Positions 8,927 through 18,690 of a DNA stretch of 42,852 nucleotides are shown here, piece after piece. The notes under the pieces were generated by a model. That model made no database searches, had not been told where the DNA came from, and saw nothing but the letters and a program-made list of their open reading frames with translations. Numbering within the stretch: position 1 is the stretch's first letter; each line of letters starts with the position of its first letter. Position numbers and translations under genes: made by a program. This stretch comes from Nodularia sp. (in: cyanobacteria) (lineage in GTDB: Bacteria > Cyanobacteriota > Cyanobacteriia > Cyanobacteriales > Nostocaceae): positions 1 to 42,852 of the forward strand of contig REBL01000108.1 of assembly GCA_007692755.1 (NCBI GenBank), given 5' to 3'.

Positions 8927-9202
8927 ATGTTAGCTATGATTGTTTGCGCTTTCTGTAGTTGGGTAATTTTGATTGTGTCTAGCTTCAGTATTTGGGTAAC
9001 TTTAAAAAAAGGGACAAATCATTTAAAAAGGCTACATCAAGTACCTTGCCATAATTGTGAGTTTTTTACCAATGATTATCGCCTCAAATGCACAGTTAAC
9101 CCAGTTAAAGCTTGTTCTGAGGAGGCGATTGGTTGTATTGATTTTGAACCAAAAACTTGTAATTGTAATGCTGCTCAAAGGGGACGACGCAAACTTGGTT
9201 AG
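8927..9202 (+). CDS. Small membrane-anchored cysteine-rich protein, 91 aa
   Basis: An N-terminal hydrophobic helix (residues 3-26) is followed by a soluble part with seven cysteines (C41, C44, C55, C63, C70, C78, C80), starting with a CxxC in PCHNCEFF. The pattern CxxC...LKC...EEAIGC recurs in small cyanobacterial proteins of unknown role, as far as I recall. Metal or Fe-S binding, or a disulfide role, is a guess from the cysteines. A GAGGA ribosome site precedes the ATG. It follows the antenna genes on the same strand, so it may be part of the iron-stress regulon. Confidence 0.75.
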   Translation: MLAMIVCAFCSWVILIVSSFSIWVTLKKGTNHLKRLHQVPCHNCEFFTNDYRLKCTVNPVKACSEEAIGCIDFEPKTCNCNAAQRGRRKLG

Positions 9203-9262
9203 AATTTTATAACTCGATAATTTTTATTTTCTATTACTATTAACTTTCAAATCTAAATACCT

Positions 9263-9508
9263 ATGAACCAACAAAATGAGTTTCTCTCTAATTTATCTGA
9301 TTTTCTTTATCCCCGCAGTCCATATTCTGGGGAGTTTAAACAAGAGTATTTGACATTTAATGCTAATCTCCAAGATTTTTCTCAACGAGTAAATTACATT
9401 TGCAGTTTACAAACTGGTGGTAAGCTTTCCCCAGAAGACGCTTACAAGCAAATTCAGATTCTTTGGAAACATTTGAAAAGTAGTAAAAAAGATTTGGGGA
9501 TTAGTTGA
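9263..9508 (+). CDS. Conserved cyanobacterial protein, DUF7219-like, 81 aa
   Basis: A small soluble protein with FLYPRSPYSGEF, LTFNANLQDFSQRVNYICSL and GGKLSPEDAYKQIQILWK, a pattern I recall from a widespread cyanobacterial family (DUF7219, name from memory). No known function. It lies 60 bp after the cysteine-rich gene. Its stop abuts the stop of the convergent MFS gene (9509), so the two transcripts meet tail to tail with no room for a separate terminator. Confidence 0.7.
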   Translation: MNQQNEFLSNLSDFLYPRSPYSGEFKQEYLTFNANLQDFSQRVNYICSLQTGGKLSPEDAYKQIQILWKHLKSSKKDLGIS

Positions 9509-10804
9509 CTAATTAGCAGCATCGTGGTCTGGTAAAATATCTTCCATATTTCGCAGCGATCGCCTAGTAAAACCAATAGTACCAACTAATACAATAATAG
9601 CTGATGTAATTACATACAAAAGAGCCATACCGCTACCTGTCCCTGTGCCAAAGATGGGACTAAAAACAGATGCTAATATCCCTCCTGGTCTCATTGCTGG
9701 TTCAAAAACTCTATCAGCTAGTGGTCCAGCCGTAAGACTAGCAACTGAGCCAATAATCATGCCAATGGTGTGGTCAGCCGCAAAAACCCGCCCCTGAACA
9801 CTTGGCTCGACTTTGGCGTACCAAATCGCATTAGTAGAACTAAATAATAAAGGCAGATTGACAGATGAGCAGAAACTAGCACCAATCCAGATAAATGGTA
9901 TTTGATTTATACCTAATATAATTTGGCTCAAACCAGTACCGATAAAGCCAATTAATATCCCATAAACTCGCCGCTTAAATCCGCCCCAAATACTTAAGCA
10001 TAAGCCACCAATTACCCCACCCACACCAGCCGCAGTCATGACAGCACCAAGTATTTCGGTGTTGCCATTTGTTCTTGCTAAAATCATGGGCTGATATAAA
10101 GTTTCTCCTATTTGCTGGGCAAACCAAAAACAAGAAAAGGCAATAGTTACAGCTCTTAAACTGGGTCGAGACAGAATATATTGAAACCCAAAAGCTAGTT
10201 TTTGCCAGATTGTTTCACCGTTTTTATTCGTGCTTTCTATATTTAAGGGTTGGGGTATGGGTAGCAAAATAATAATGAATGTGGCTACAGCAAAGGTAGC
10301 AATATCAATCATCATAATCCCCAATAAACCAATCAGTGGATAGAGAATACCTGCTAAAGCTGGAGAAAAAATCGCTGAGGCGTGACCAACTAAAGTACTC
10401 AAACTACTAGCACGGGTGTAATGCTGCTTGGGAACCATCAAAGGTATAGAAGCAGAATAAGCCAGATTTTGGATATGTCCAAAGCAACCAGCAAGAGCAA
10501 CTAAAAAGTAAAGATGCCAAATTTGTAAGTTATTAGTGCTATAGAGTAATGCAATAAAAATAGTACATACAATGGCACTAGTATCACCCAAAATTATCAG
10601 ATATTTGCGGCGATAACGGTCTACAATCACCCCAGCAAACAGGGAAACAAAAATCAGTGGGAGTTGGTAAAAGAAACTGAATAAGGCTATGCTTGTGGCT
10701 TCTCCAGTTAGTTGCCAAACCCAAATAGTTAAAGCAAATCGAGTCATGGCGCTGCCAATTGTAGAGACAATCTGACCGCACCAAATAATCATGAAAATAC
10801 GCAC
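9509..10804 (-). CDS. MFS transporter, probable siderophore exporter or iron-uptake permease
   Basis: About 431 aa with twelve predicted helices. FAGVIVDRYRRK matches the loop 2-3 motif (G-x-x-x-D-R-x-x-R) of the major facilitator superfamily, and the overall sequence resembles the EntS/MFS_3 type. The longest start is GTG at 10804; an ATG at 10792 (MIIWCGQIVS) is an alternative, and neither has a strong ribosome site. It is last in the minus-strand run regulator, receptor, binding lipoprotein, transporter, 33 bp after the binding protein gene. That context suggests siderophore export (schizokinen exporter-like) or passage of the imported siderophore, but no biosynthesis genes are in the window. 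Confidence 0.8.
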   Translation of the reverse strand: MRIFMIIWCGQIVSTIGSAMTRFALTIWVWQLTGEATSIALFSFFYQLPLIFVSLFAGVIVDRYRRKYLIILGDTSAIVCTIFIALLYSTNNLQIWHLYFLVALAGCFGHIQNLAYSASIPLMVPKQHYTRASSLSTLVGHASAIFSPALAGILYPLIGLLGIMMIDIATFAVATFIIILLPIPQPLNIESTNKNGETIWQKLAFGFQYILSRPSLRAVTIAFSCFWFAQQIGETLYQPMILARTNGNTEILGAVMTAAGVGGVIGGLCLSIWGGFKRRVYGILIGFIGTGLSQIILGINQIPFIWIGASFCSSVNLPLLFSSTNAIWYAKVEPSVQGRVFAADHTIGMIIGSVASLTAGPLADRVFEPAMRPGGILASVFSPIFGTGTGSGMALLYVITSAIIVLVGTIGFTRRSLRNMEDILPDHDAAN

Positions 10805-10837
10805 AGTAAATATAGATAATGATCAGAAAAAAATTAT

Positions 10838-11902
10838 TTATGGCAATGACAGCAATTGTTTTTGCAGTTCATTGAGGTAAAGTTCTGTACCAATTGGCCC
10901 TGGTAAACCTAAACAGAGATAGCCAGGGATAAAATATACTCGACCTGCTTTACTGGCTGACATTGATTGAGCGATCGCATTTTCTGACCACTTTTGTTTG
11001 AGTTTCTTCATCTCAGGCTCAAAGTAGTTCTGACCACGGCGCTGATTCAAATCGCTGAAGTTACGTCCTAGTAAGATAATCAAGTCTGCATCGTTGAGTT
11101 GGGGTAATGTTTCGATAGAAATTGGCGGCGGGAGACCTTGATTAGATTGAGCCAAATTTTGAGGAAATACCAATTGAAAACCGAGATTGGTAACAAGGGA
11201 AGTACAAAAACTGTTGCGGTTGGGAAAACGCAGTTGTTCCTGAAGCGACTGACCCGAAGAAACTAGCATCAGTACTTGAGGATGAGCCGCAACAATCGGG
11301 GAAAATGCTTGTTTGGCAGATGCTAATCGCTGATCATTTTCAGCTAATATTTTTTCTGCTTTCGCCGAATCTCCCATGACTTGAGCAATTGTTTTGAGAT
11401 TAGCTTCAGCATCAAACCATTTGAATAAAAGCGTTGGTGCAATTTTAGAGAGCGTGTCATACTGAGTTTTATTAGCTTCCGTACCTAAAATTAAATCAGG
11501 TTTGATTTTCAGTAATGCCTCAAAAGAAGGACTATAAACAAGACCGACATTAATTGGCTGACTAATTATCCGCTCTCCCAAATAGGGAATTTGTTCACTA
11601 GGATTGTCATAATCACCCTGATGAAACTGAATCTGGTCAGCAAATCCGGCTGGTTGAATATCAAGTGCAATTAAAAGTTCCAGGATATAGGGGCCAAATG
11701 CCACTATTTTCTGAGGTTGACCACAAATCTGGGTTTCCCCCATTTCATGGAGAATCATTTGACAATCAGTTGAGGGGGGAAATTGTTGATTTACAGTCTG
11801 TTCAACCACCCGACCCCCACAGGCTGTAATTATCAAAGTAGTGAGTATGGTCAGCCCCAACAGCTTGAGGGTGCGACCTATGGACAAGATAAGCATGATC
11901 AA
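10838..11902 (-). CDS. Iron-siderophore ABC transporter substrate-binding lipoprotein (FecB/FhuD-like)
   Basis: 354 aa. A lipoprotein signal ends in LIITAC, with the lipid-carrying cysteine at residue 28. The class III periplasmic binding fold is shown by KIVAFGPYILELLIALDIQPAG, the two-lobe layout joined by a helix, and LLKIKPDLILG. It should bind ferric siderophore in the periplasm and pass it to an inner-membrane ABC permease, which is not encoded nearby. The ATG overlaps the receptor gene's stop by 4 bp, so translation is coupled. Confidence 0.9.
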   Translation of the reverse strand: MIMLILSIGRTLKLLGLTILTTLIITACGGRVVEQTVNQQFPPSTDCQMILHEMGETQICGQPQKIVAFGPYILELLIALDIQPAGFADQIQFHQGDYDNPSEQIPYLGERIISQPINVGLVYSPSFEALLKIKPDLILGTEANKTQYDTLSKIAPTLLFKWFDAEANLKTIAQVMGDSAKAEKILAENDQRLASAKQAFSPIVAAHPQVLMLVSSGQSLQEQLRFPNRNSFCTSLVTNLGFQLVFPQNLAQSNQGLPPPISIETLPQLNDADLIILLGRNFSDLNQRRGQNYFEPEMKKLKQKWSENAIAQSMSASKAGRVYFIPGYLCLGLPGPIGTELYLNELQKQLLSLP

Positions 11903-14430
11903 AAAGTCACCGAAATTGAGCCAACCACCGTAAACGGTTCTCCAGCGTCATTTCCTCTGACTCTGGCAGTCGATACACCTGAAATGTAATCAGTATCAAA
12001 AATATTTTTGAAATTCAGCCCCACTCGCCAGTTATTTCTGCGATAAAAAATTGCCGCATTCGTCAGCCAATAACTGTCTACCTCAAAGCTGTTTTGTAAA
12101 TCACCTGCCCTATTACCCACATAATTTAATCCCAGTCCAAAACCGAATCCTTGCAAATCACCTGTTTGAATTTCGTATGTCGTCCAGAAATTGGCGCTGT
12201 GCTGGGGTATACCTTGTAATCGATTACCAATTGGTGTGCTATTATCCTTTGTCACCCTAGCGTCAATATATGCGTAGGAAGCAATGATATTCCACCCAGG
12301 CATAATCTCACCGATGAGATCAAATTCTATACCTTGACTTTTTTGCTCACCAGTTGCTATGGAAAATCCAGGGACAGCAGCATTCAAATCTTGGTTAGCA
12401 ATATTTTGTTTAGTAATATCAAAGTATGCCAAACTGGCGGAAAGTTTCCCCTCAAGTAATTCCGCTTTGACACCAACTTCATATCCTTGTCCACGTTCCG
12501 GTTGGAGCAAATCATTATTCACCGTAATCCCCGTATTAGGAGTAAATGAACGTGAATAGCTGGCATAGAGAGAAATTTCTTCAATGGGCTTATAAACAAT
12601 ACCGAGACGTGGACTCAAGGCATCACTGTACTGACTCTGCTCAGAACCTGATTGATTGTTGATATTTGTTTGGTTTACTGTGTCATAGCGAAAGCCTGCC
12701 AATAATATCAAATTATCAGATAAAGAAAGCTGGTCTTGGAGATAAAAACCTAGTCTATCCACCTTTGTATCACTATCATTCAGCAAAGGTATTTCTTCGG
12801 GTCTTGGTCTAGCAAATGCTCTATAAACTGGGTTGAAAATATTTAGAGGTAGAGAATTATTAACATCAAATATTGTAAAGAAAAAATTGTCAACTCGACT
12901 CAAATCTATACCTGTTAACAGTTTATGCTTGATAGATCCTGTGGTAAATTCACCTACTACATTTGTCTGGAAAGAAAAATTACGAGAATCTTCTTTTTGA
13001 ATAGCCCAATTACGGTTGGCAGTACCAGTTGTCTCATTAATTGACCTCACATAAGCTACATCAGATAATATATTTTGCTGTAAGTAACTAAAGGCATTAT
13101 TTAATTTCCAGTTATCGCTAAAACGATGCTCCAGTGAATATCCTACTTTGAAAAAATCCTCTTGCACAAAATCATCAGGTTCATTAATGATGCGATTAAA
13201 AGGGATATTAGCAACTCCTGTACCAAAGGCAGGTATGCCAAAGGATGATGGTCTTCTATCATCTAAATATTCCAAGTCTATCGTCAAATCGGTACGCTCA
13301 CCAATTTTCCAAGTGACCACGGGTGAAATAAAGAAACGATTGACATTATTATCTAAATTCTGAAAACTTTCGCTGGTTTGATATAGCGCATTCAAGCGAT
13401 AAAGTAAATTACCATTTGTGGTTAATGGGCCGGAAACATCAATACTGGGTCTAAATAAACCACGGCTACCAAATTGGGTTTGAACTTCGTAAAAAGGTTG
13501 TGATAAGGGCTTTTTCGTGACTAGGTTGATGACTCCGCCTGGTTGAATATCACCATACAAAACTGAAGCAGGGCCTTTCAAAACTTCAATTTGCTCCAAA
13601 TTTGTGGTTTCTGGAATCCCTCCACTGCGAAATTGACTAAAACCATCACGTAAGACTTGAGTGCGATCAAAACCCCTGATACTAAACAAAAGGTCTCTAC
13701 CAAAACTTGTACCGCCAAAAGTCACGCCGCTAGTGTTTCGTAAGGCTTCATCTAAGCGGGTAACTTGCTGATCTTCAATCACCTGACGAGGAATCACCTG
13801 AATCGCTTGCGGAATATCACGAAGAGGTGTGTCTGTTCTAGTAGCTGTTGAACTATTTGGTATGCGATATGTATCTTGCACACCTGTTACTATCAATTCA
13901 ATCGGGTCTTGTGCTTCTGCTGATGGCTGTTCAGGCTCAGTTGCGGAAGTGGTAACGCTTGTGAAAGCAAAAATTAATCCTTCATCACTATCAAATAAAT
14001 CAGCAGTTGGTAAATTAGTTTCACCAATGACGCTAACTCGGATAGTATTACCATCTTGGTTGGTGACAGTTATTTCCGTAATACCTGTAATTGGGTTCTC
14101 AGAACGGAAAGTAAAGGCTTCTCCAGTAGGTAAACGCAGTTGGGCGTTAGGAATTTCCGCAATATAGTTATTGTCAGTGCTGCGGTTTGTAATTTGTAAT
14201 TGTTCTCCCTGGGAAGTTTGTAAAATCACCTCTACGCCTTGTGCTGTGGGATTTGCTTGTACTTCCGTTACTGTAATAATTTCTGCGTTTGCTTGCGCTA
14301 ACAATGCTGTTACGGCTTTGCTGTTTTCCGTCTTTGCTAAACTTTCAGCCCTGACAGGTTGTACAGCAAAAAGGGTATTGGCGTAAACTGTAGTAGATAT
14401 AGCCCCTGCTAGAAAAATAACGCTTTTCAT
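11899..14430 (-). CDS. TonB-dependent siderophore receptor with N-terminal AMIN domain
   Basis: 843 aa. A signal peptide (residues 1-28, ending VRAES) is followed by an AMIN domain (about 50-140), typical of cyanobacterial outer-membrane iron receptors and thought to bind the cell wall. The plug domain (about 175-310) contains TDTPLRDIPQAIQVIPRQV, IRGFDRTQVLRDGF, LEQIEVLKGPASVLYG and GGVINLVTKKP. A 22-strand barrel follows and ends in aromatic SISVTF. It imports ferric siderophores, probably hydroxamates, energised by TonB. A promoter with an activator-type operator lies upstream at 14511-14580. It heads the operon with the binding protein and MFS genes. Confidence 0.94.
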   Translation of the reverse strand: MKSVIFLAGAISTTVYANTLFAVQPVRAESLAKTENSKAVTALLAQANAEIITVTEVQANPTAQGVEVILQTSQGEQLQITNRSTDNNYIAEIPNAQLRLPTGEAFTFRSENPITGITEITVTNQDGNTIRVSVIGETNLPTADLFDSDEGLIFAFTSVTTSATEPEQPSAEAQDPIELIVTGVQDTYRIPNSSTATRTDTPLRDIPQAIQVIPRQVIEDQQVTRLDEALRNTSGVTFGGTSFGRDLLFSIRGFDRTQVLRDGFSQFRSGGIPETTNLEQIEVLKGPASVLYGDIQPGGVINLVTKKPLSQPFYEVQTQFGSRGLFRPSIDVSGPLTTNGNLLYRLNALYQTSESFQNLDNNVNRFFISPVVTWKIGERTDLTIDLEYLDDRRPSSFGIPAFGTGVANIPFNRIINEPDDFVQEDFFKVGYSLEHRFSDNWKLNNAFSYLQQNILSDVAYVRSINETTGTANRNWAIQKEDSRNFSFQTNVVGEFTTGSIKHKLLTGIDLSRVDNFFFTIFDVNNSLPLNIFNPVYRAFARPRPEEIPLLNDSDTKVDRLGFYLQDQLSLSDNLILLAGFRYDTVNQTNINNQSGSEQSQYSDALSPRLGIVYKPIEEISLYASYSRSFTPNTGITVNNDLLQPERGQGYEVGVKAELLEGKLSASLAYFDITKQNIANQDLNAAVPGFSIATGEQKSQGIEFDLIGEIMPGWNIIASYAYIDARVTKDNSTPIGNRLQGIPQHSANFWTTYEIQTGDLQGFGFGLGLNYVGNRAGDLQNSFEVDSYWLTNAAIFYRRNNWRVGLNFKNIFDTDYISGVSTARVRGNDAGEPFTVVGSISVTF

Positions 14431-14510
14431 ATATGTTTCCTCACACCTGACTAGACGGCGATCGCATGATCCAAAGTCTAGTTAATAAGTTTTTTCAACA
14501 CGATGCAGGA

Positions 14511-14580
14511 ATTATATGCAGTTAATCAAGAAAAATTCTTTGTAAAACGGACTTTTTTCTTTGTCAAAGGGACTTTCTTG
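14511..14580 (-). promoter_or_regulatory. Receptor promoter with tandem 21-bp AraC/PchR-type operator
   Basis: On the minus strand TATAAT (14516-14511) is a perfect -10, while the -35 position holds the poor AGAATT, as expected for an activator-dependent promoter. Just upstream are two direct repeats with a 21-bp period: AAAAGTCCGTTTTACAAAGAA (14556-14536) and a second copy, AAAGTCCCTTTGACAAAGAA (14576-14557). The lower copy touches the -35. Two helical turns of spacing puts both on one DNA face, the usual layout for AraC-family activators. The adjacent AraC gene is the obvious candidate; binding is inference. Confidence 0.6.
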
Positions 14581-14589
14581 TTAAAACTA

Positions 14590-15600
14590 TCACTTTGCCT
14601 TCATTTGATATGCTTTGGGACTCACGGCAAATTTGCGCCGGAATGCCACACTAAAGGCTTCTGGGTTTGTGTAACCTATGGTTGTGGCAACTCTAGCAAT
14701 GGATATATCCTGTCTTTGTAGCAACTGTTGAGCTTGCTGCAAGCGATAGTTTTGTAAATAGCCAAAGACTGTTGTCCCAAAAACTTGGCGGAATCCTTGT
14801 TTTAATTTGCGCTCGTTGATTCCTACCTTTCGAGCTAATTCTAGCAGCGATGGGGGATTATTTAGTTGCCGAATTAAAATATCTTTGGCTGCATACAGTC
14901 TCTCAATGTCATCTTTGCGTAACTTGACTTCAGTTGACTGGTGAGTGTTTTCTTGCCAATGGGTAAACTGTAAAGTCAATAGTTCTAAAGCTTTGCCTTC
15001 CAGATACATTTGTCGGCTAACTCCCCGATAAGGACAATGCAGAATTTGTTGCAGTATTTGCTGCATGGCTGTAGTGTTTTTCCCAAGTGACTGATGAAAC
15101 TGTGTTGTCGAGTCTCCTGCAATCAACTGTCGCAAGGGTTCAGGAAGAAAATCAGCATCTGAGTTGAAAGATTTGAAATAGTCAATGTCTGCACAAATCA
15201 TCACTAACTGGATTTGTTCTTCGGCTCGCCATTCTTCGTATTCTGTAATGTCAGGTAGATAGTAAATGTAGTTACAACCAGTGTTTTCCTCGTAGTCATC
15301 TTTGATAGTCACAGCACCGGGAGTTATTACCCTAGAACCACTGGATAGATAAAATTTGGTGATCAGTGGAAAGGAAGAATTGTGATGTTGTTTTAATTTT
15401 AAGGGTTGCCGCAGTTTTGCTTCTCGAATTTGAAGTGTCAATCCATTACGCAGATGGGAAACGCGATCGCCTCCTATTCCCAGCCACTTTGGTAGTACAG
15501 ATGTGGTTTCAAAACCATTTTGGTGGTCAATTAACTCCACAAAATCATCTGTTTTCTCACTCATATCCCAATATACTGCCTGGGAAATCGAGATTGTCAT
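14590..15600 (-). CDS. AraC-family transcriptional regulator, PchR-like
   Basis: 336 aa. The N-terminal 230 residues are a variable ligand-sensing region. The C-terminal 100 hold the double helix-turn-helix: LLELARKVGINERKLKQGF (first helix pair) and the family signature ISIARVATTIGYTNPEAFSVAF near the end. PchR-type regulators activate siderophore receptor genes when the ferric siderophore is present. It is transcribed toward the receptor gene, 160 bp upstream, with the tandem operator between them. A weak Fur-like patch (ATTGATAATTAATGTTATT, about 15621-15639) lies before its ATG, so iron repression is plausible. Confidence 0.88.
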   Translation of the reverse strand: MTISISQAVYWDMSEKTDDFVELIDHQNGFETTSVLPKWLGIGGDRVSHLRNGLTLQIREAKLRQPLKLKQHHNSSFPLITKFYLSSGSRVITPGAVTIKDDYEENTGCNYIYYLPDITEYEEWRAEEQIQLVMICADIDYFKSFNSDADFLPEPLRQLIAGDSTTQFHQSLGKNTTAMQQILQQILHCPYRGVSRQMYLEGKALELLTLQFTHWQENTHQSTEVKLRKDDIERLYAAKDILIRQLNNPPSLLELARKVGINERKLKQGFRQVFGTTVFGYLQNYRLQQAQQLLQRQDISIARVATTIGYTNPEAFSVAFRRKFAVSPKAYQMKAK

Positions 15601-15624
15601 GGCGATCGCACTCTCAAGTAATTG

Positions 15625-15906
15625 ATAATTAATGTTATTAATTTAACACGCGAGTGCTTGTCTCAAAATCCATCGATAGGCATCCGCATTTGTGGGCGCA
15701 GTTGTCAATAGCTCAAATAACAGAGTGGGAGATTGTTGGAATAGTTTGTAAAAAATCGAGTCTCGTCGCATGGAAAATTATACTTTATTTATTTATTTAT
15801 TTATGAAAGTGGCTTTACTTCATCTCAAGCCAACGATTGAGCGCCAAAAATTTAATCATAATTAATGTTACCAATTTAACGCGCAATTGCTTGTCTCAAA
15901 ATCCAC
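15625..15906. repeat. Pair of about 50-bp direct repeats in the regulator-gap intergenic region
   Basis: ATAATTAATGTTATTAATTT at 15625 and ATAATTAATGTTACCAATTT at 15858 each begin a copy of about 50 bp that runs through GCTTGTCTCAAAATCCA, with roughly eight differences. On the minus strand both encode WILRQA(L/I)A and a stop, so the second copy is the 3-prime tail of another remnant. The rest of 15601-16094 holds no intact gene; 15907-16094 contains only A+T-rich sequence and the gap ribosome site. Confidence 0.65.
15643..15771 (-). pseudogene. Truncated DUF2887/Rpn-family gene remnant, 42 codons
   Basis: The minus strand opens MRRDSIFYKLFQQSPTLLFEL, the characteristic start of cyanobacterial DUF2887/Rpn-like putative nuclease proteins (normally a few hundred residues). 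It then jumps to YRWILRQALAC and stops after 42 codons. The head and tail look joined by an internal deletion. A TATAAT-like box sits upstream (AAAGTATAATTTTCC), with five TTTA units beyond it at 15783-15803. Expression as a mini-peptide cannot be excluded, but a remnant is more likely. Confidence 0.6.
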
Positions 15907-16007
15907 AGTCAAATTTATTGAACTCCTGTGTATAGCCCTACACCGCCTACGCTCACAGAATGCAGAAACCTTAAAAGATGTCAAGTAAATATGCCTTAGC
16001 TAGTTAA

Positions 16008-17111
<1,104 letters not shown>

Positions 17112-17517
17112 CTCACTGACACCGCAAGGCGGAAGTCAAAAGTCAAAAGTCAAAAGTCAAAAGGCTTATAGAATAGATTTTTGAATTATTTAGGGGTTTT
17201 ATTTACGCCTTGCGGTGCTGGTGAGAGACGCGATGTATCCCACAGACGCGATAATTCAGATAAATTAGACGCGATAAATCGCGTCTCTACGAGAGAAATG
17301 GCTAAGTTGGGAACAACCGATTTAATTAAAGTGCATTCCATTGGACAGCCAATTTTCGCATAACCCACCTAAAATAGGGCTGTGGTTAATTTTAGCTAGC
17401 CAATGTGGGCAATGTTTAAGAAAAGTTGCCAAAATCGGAATTCTGAGGAACAGTCAAGAGTGTAAACAAGTAAGGAATTAAGTACGTCCCAAACCAGCAC
17501 AACTCACGGAGAAAAAT
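17112..17517. repeat. Repeat-filled intergenic region between gap and tal
   Basis: No gene was found. Positions 17135-17163 are four copies of the 7-mer GTCAAAA. Positions 17224-17290 carry AGACGCGAT units three times, closing with GATAAATCGCGTCTCTACG, an inverted-repeat element common in Nostoc-type genomes. The final 150 bp lead into tal and should hold its promoter, but no clear box is visible. Short ORFs through the repeat on both strands are not genes. Confidence 0.65.
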
Positions 17518-18522
17518 ATGTCTAAAACTTTACTAGAACAATTACGCCAAATGACCGTTGTGGTGGCGGATACAGGGGATATCAAGGCAATTGAGAAGTT
17601 TACACCCCAAGATGCTACTACTAATCCTTCTCTGATTACTGCGGCGGCACAGATGCCGGAATATCAGGAAATTGTTGATCAAACTTTACTCCAAGCGAAG
17701 AAAGATGCCGGTGCTGCTGCTAGTCAAGCAGATATCGTGACTTTGGCTTTTGACCGTTTAGCAGTGGCTTTCGGTTTGAAGATTTTACAAATTATTCCTG
17801 GTCGTGTTTCTACAGAAGTAGACGCTCGTTTGTCTTTCGATACTGAAGCTACTGTTACCAAAGGCAGAGAATTGATTGCTCAGTACAAAGCGGCTGGTGT
17901 TGATCGCGATCGCGTCTTAATTAAAATTGCCACCACTTGGGAAGGCATTCGCGCTGCGGAAATTCTGGAGAAAGAAGGTATTCATTGTAACTTAACATTG
18001 TTGTTTGGTCTTCACCAAGCGATCGCCTGTGCAGAAGCTGGCGTTACCTTAATTTCTCCTTTCGTCGGTCGGATTCTCGACTGGTACAAAAAAGATACCG
18101 GACGCGATAGCTATCCAGCCGCCGAAGATCCTGGTGTATTGTCTGTCACCACAGTCTACAACTACTACAAAAAATTCGGACATAAAACCGAAGTTATGGG
18201 AGCTAGCTTCCGCAACATTGGCGAAATTACCGAACTAGCTGGTTGTGACCTGCTGACCATTTCTCCCGGACTATTAGCTGAATTGCAAGCAACTGAGGCA
18301 GAATTGCCACGCAAACTTGATCCTGCTAAAGTAGCAAACATGGAAATCAAAAAGATATCCGTTGATAAAGCTACCTATGATAAGATGCACGCTGCTGACC
18401 GGATGGCATCTGACAAACTAGCAGAAGGTATCGATGGCTTTACCAAAGCATTAGTTGCTCTAGAAAAACTCTTAGCAGAGCGACTAGCGAAACTTGAGAG
18501 TGAAGCGATCGCCAGCCGTTAA
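17518..18522 (+). CDS. tal: Transaldolase
   Basis: 334 aa, the usual length of the TalB-type enzyme. [11 protein letters not shown] (residues 33-43) and the Schiff-base lysine K136 in [20 protein letters not shown] are present, with [18 protein letters not shown] and [12 protein letters not shown] after it. It moves a three-carbon unit between sugar phosphates in the pentose phosphate pathway. A GGAGAAAAAT ribosome region precedes the ATG. The C-terminal 20 residues ([12 protein letters not shown]) are helical and family-typical. It sits with gap and ackA in a central carbon block, without tight operon spacing. Confidence 0.96.
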   Translation: MSKTLLEQLRQMTVVVADTGDIKAIEKFTPQDATTNPSLITAAAQMPEYQEIVDQTLLQAKKDAGAAASQADIVTLAFDRLAVAFGLKILQIIPGRVSTEVDARLSFDTEATVTKGRELIAQYKAAGVDRDRVLIKIATTWEGIRAAEILEKEGIHCNLTLLFGLHQAIACAEAGVTLISPFVGRILDWYKKDTGRDSYPAAEDPGVLSVTTVYNYYKKFGHKTEVMGASFRNIGEITELAGCDLLTISPGLLAELQATEAELPRKLDPAKVANMEIKKISVDKATYDKMHAADRMASDKLAEGIDGFTKALVALEKLLAERLAKLESEAIASR

Positions 18523-18544
18523 GGCAATATCTGAGCAGTATTAA

Positions 18545-18566
18545 AGGTTGAGTAAATCCTCAACCT
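18545..18566 (+). terminator. Hairpin after transaldolase, possible weak terminator
   Basis: AGGTTGAG and CTCAACCT form an 8-bp perfect stem with a 6-nt loop 23 bp after the tal stop. No T-run follows, so it may stabilise the 3-prime end rather than terminate alone. Confidence 0.45.
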
Positions 18567-18596
18567 GCTCATCTCGTCCCCTATTTTGTGGGTGCT

Positions 18597-18690
18597 TTAT
18601 CAGTTATCAGTTAAGAGACATAATCGGGTTTAAGTCCCCCACCTTATGCCTTGATAACTGATAACTGTTCACTATTCACTGATTTAATAT
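18597..18690. repeat. STRR-type repeat element after tal
   Basis: TTATCAGTTATCAGTTA, then AGAGACATAATCGGG, then TTGATAACTGATAACTGTTC and TTCACTGATTTAA: the same composite element as at 5520-5655. It overlaps the 3-prime end of the convergent small gene at 18684 by a few bases. Confidence 0.7.

Noticed and set aside
10808..10826. Fur-box-like GATAATGATCAG between the binding-protein and MFS genes
   Set aside because: Only the first nine bases match well and the 33-bp gap lies inside an operon with no promoter elements.
12051..14386. Several plus-strand ORFs inside the TonB receptor gene
   Set aside because: They are antisense to a full-length receptor with intact domains; codon pattern follows the receptor frame.
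15783..15803. TTTA tandem repeat as a possible phase-variation switch
   Set aside because: It precedes only the truncated DUF2887 remnant, not an intact gene, so there is nothing obvious to switch.
17181..17368. Overlapping 60-codon ORFs on both strands between gap and tal
   Set aside because: They run through AGACGCGAT inverted repeats; the open frames come from the repeat palindromes.
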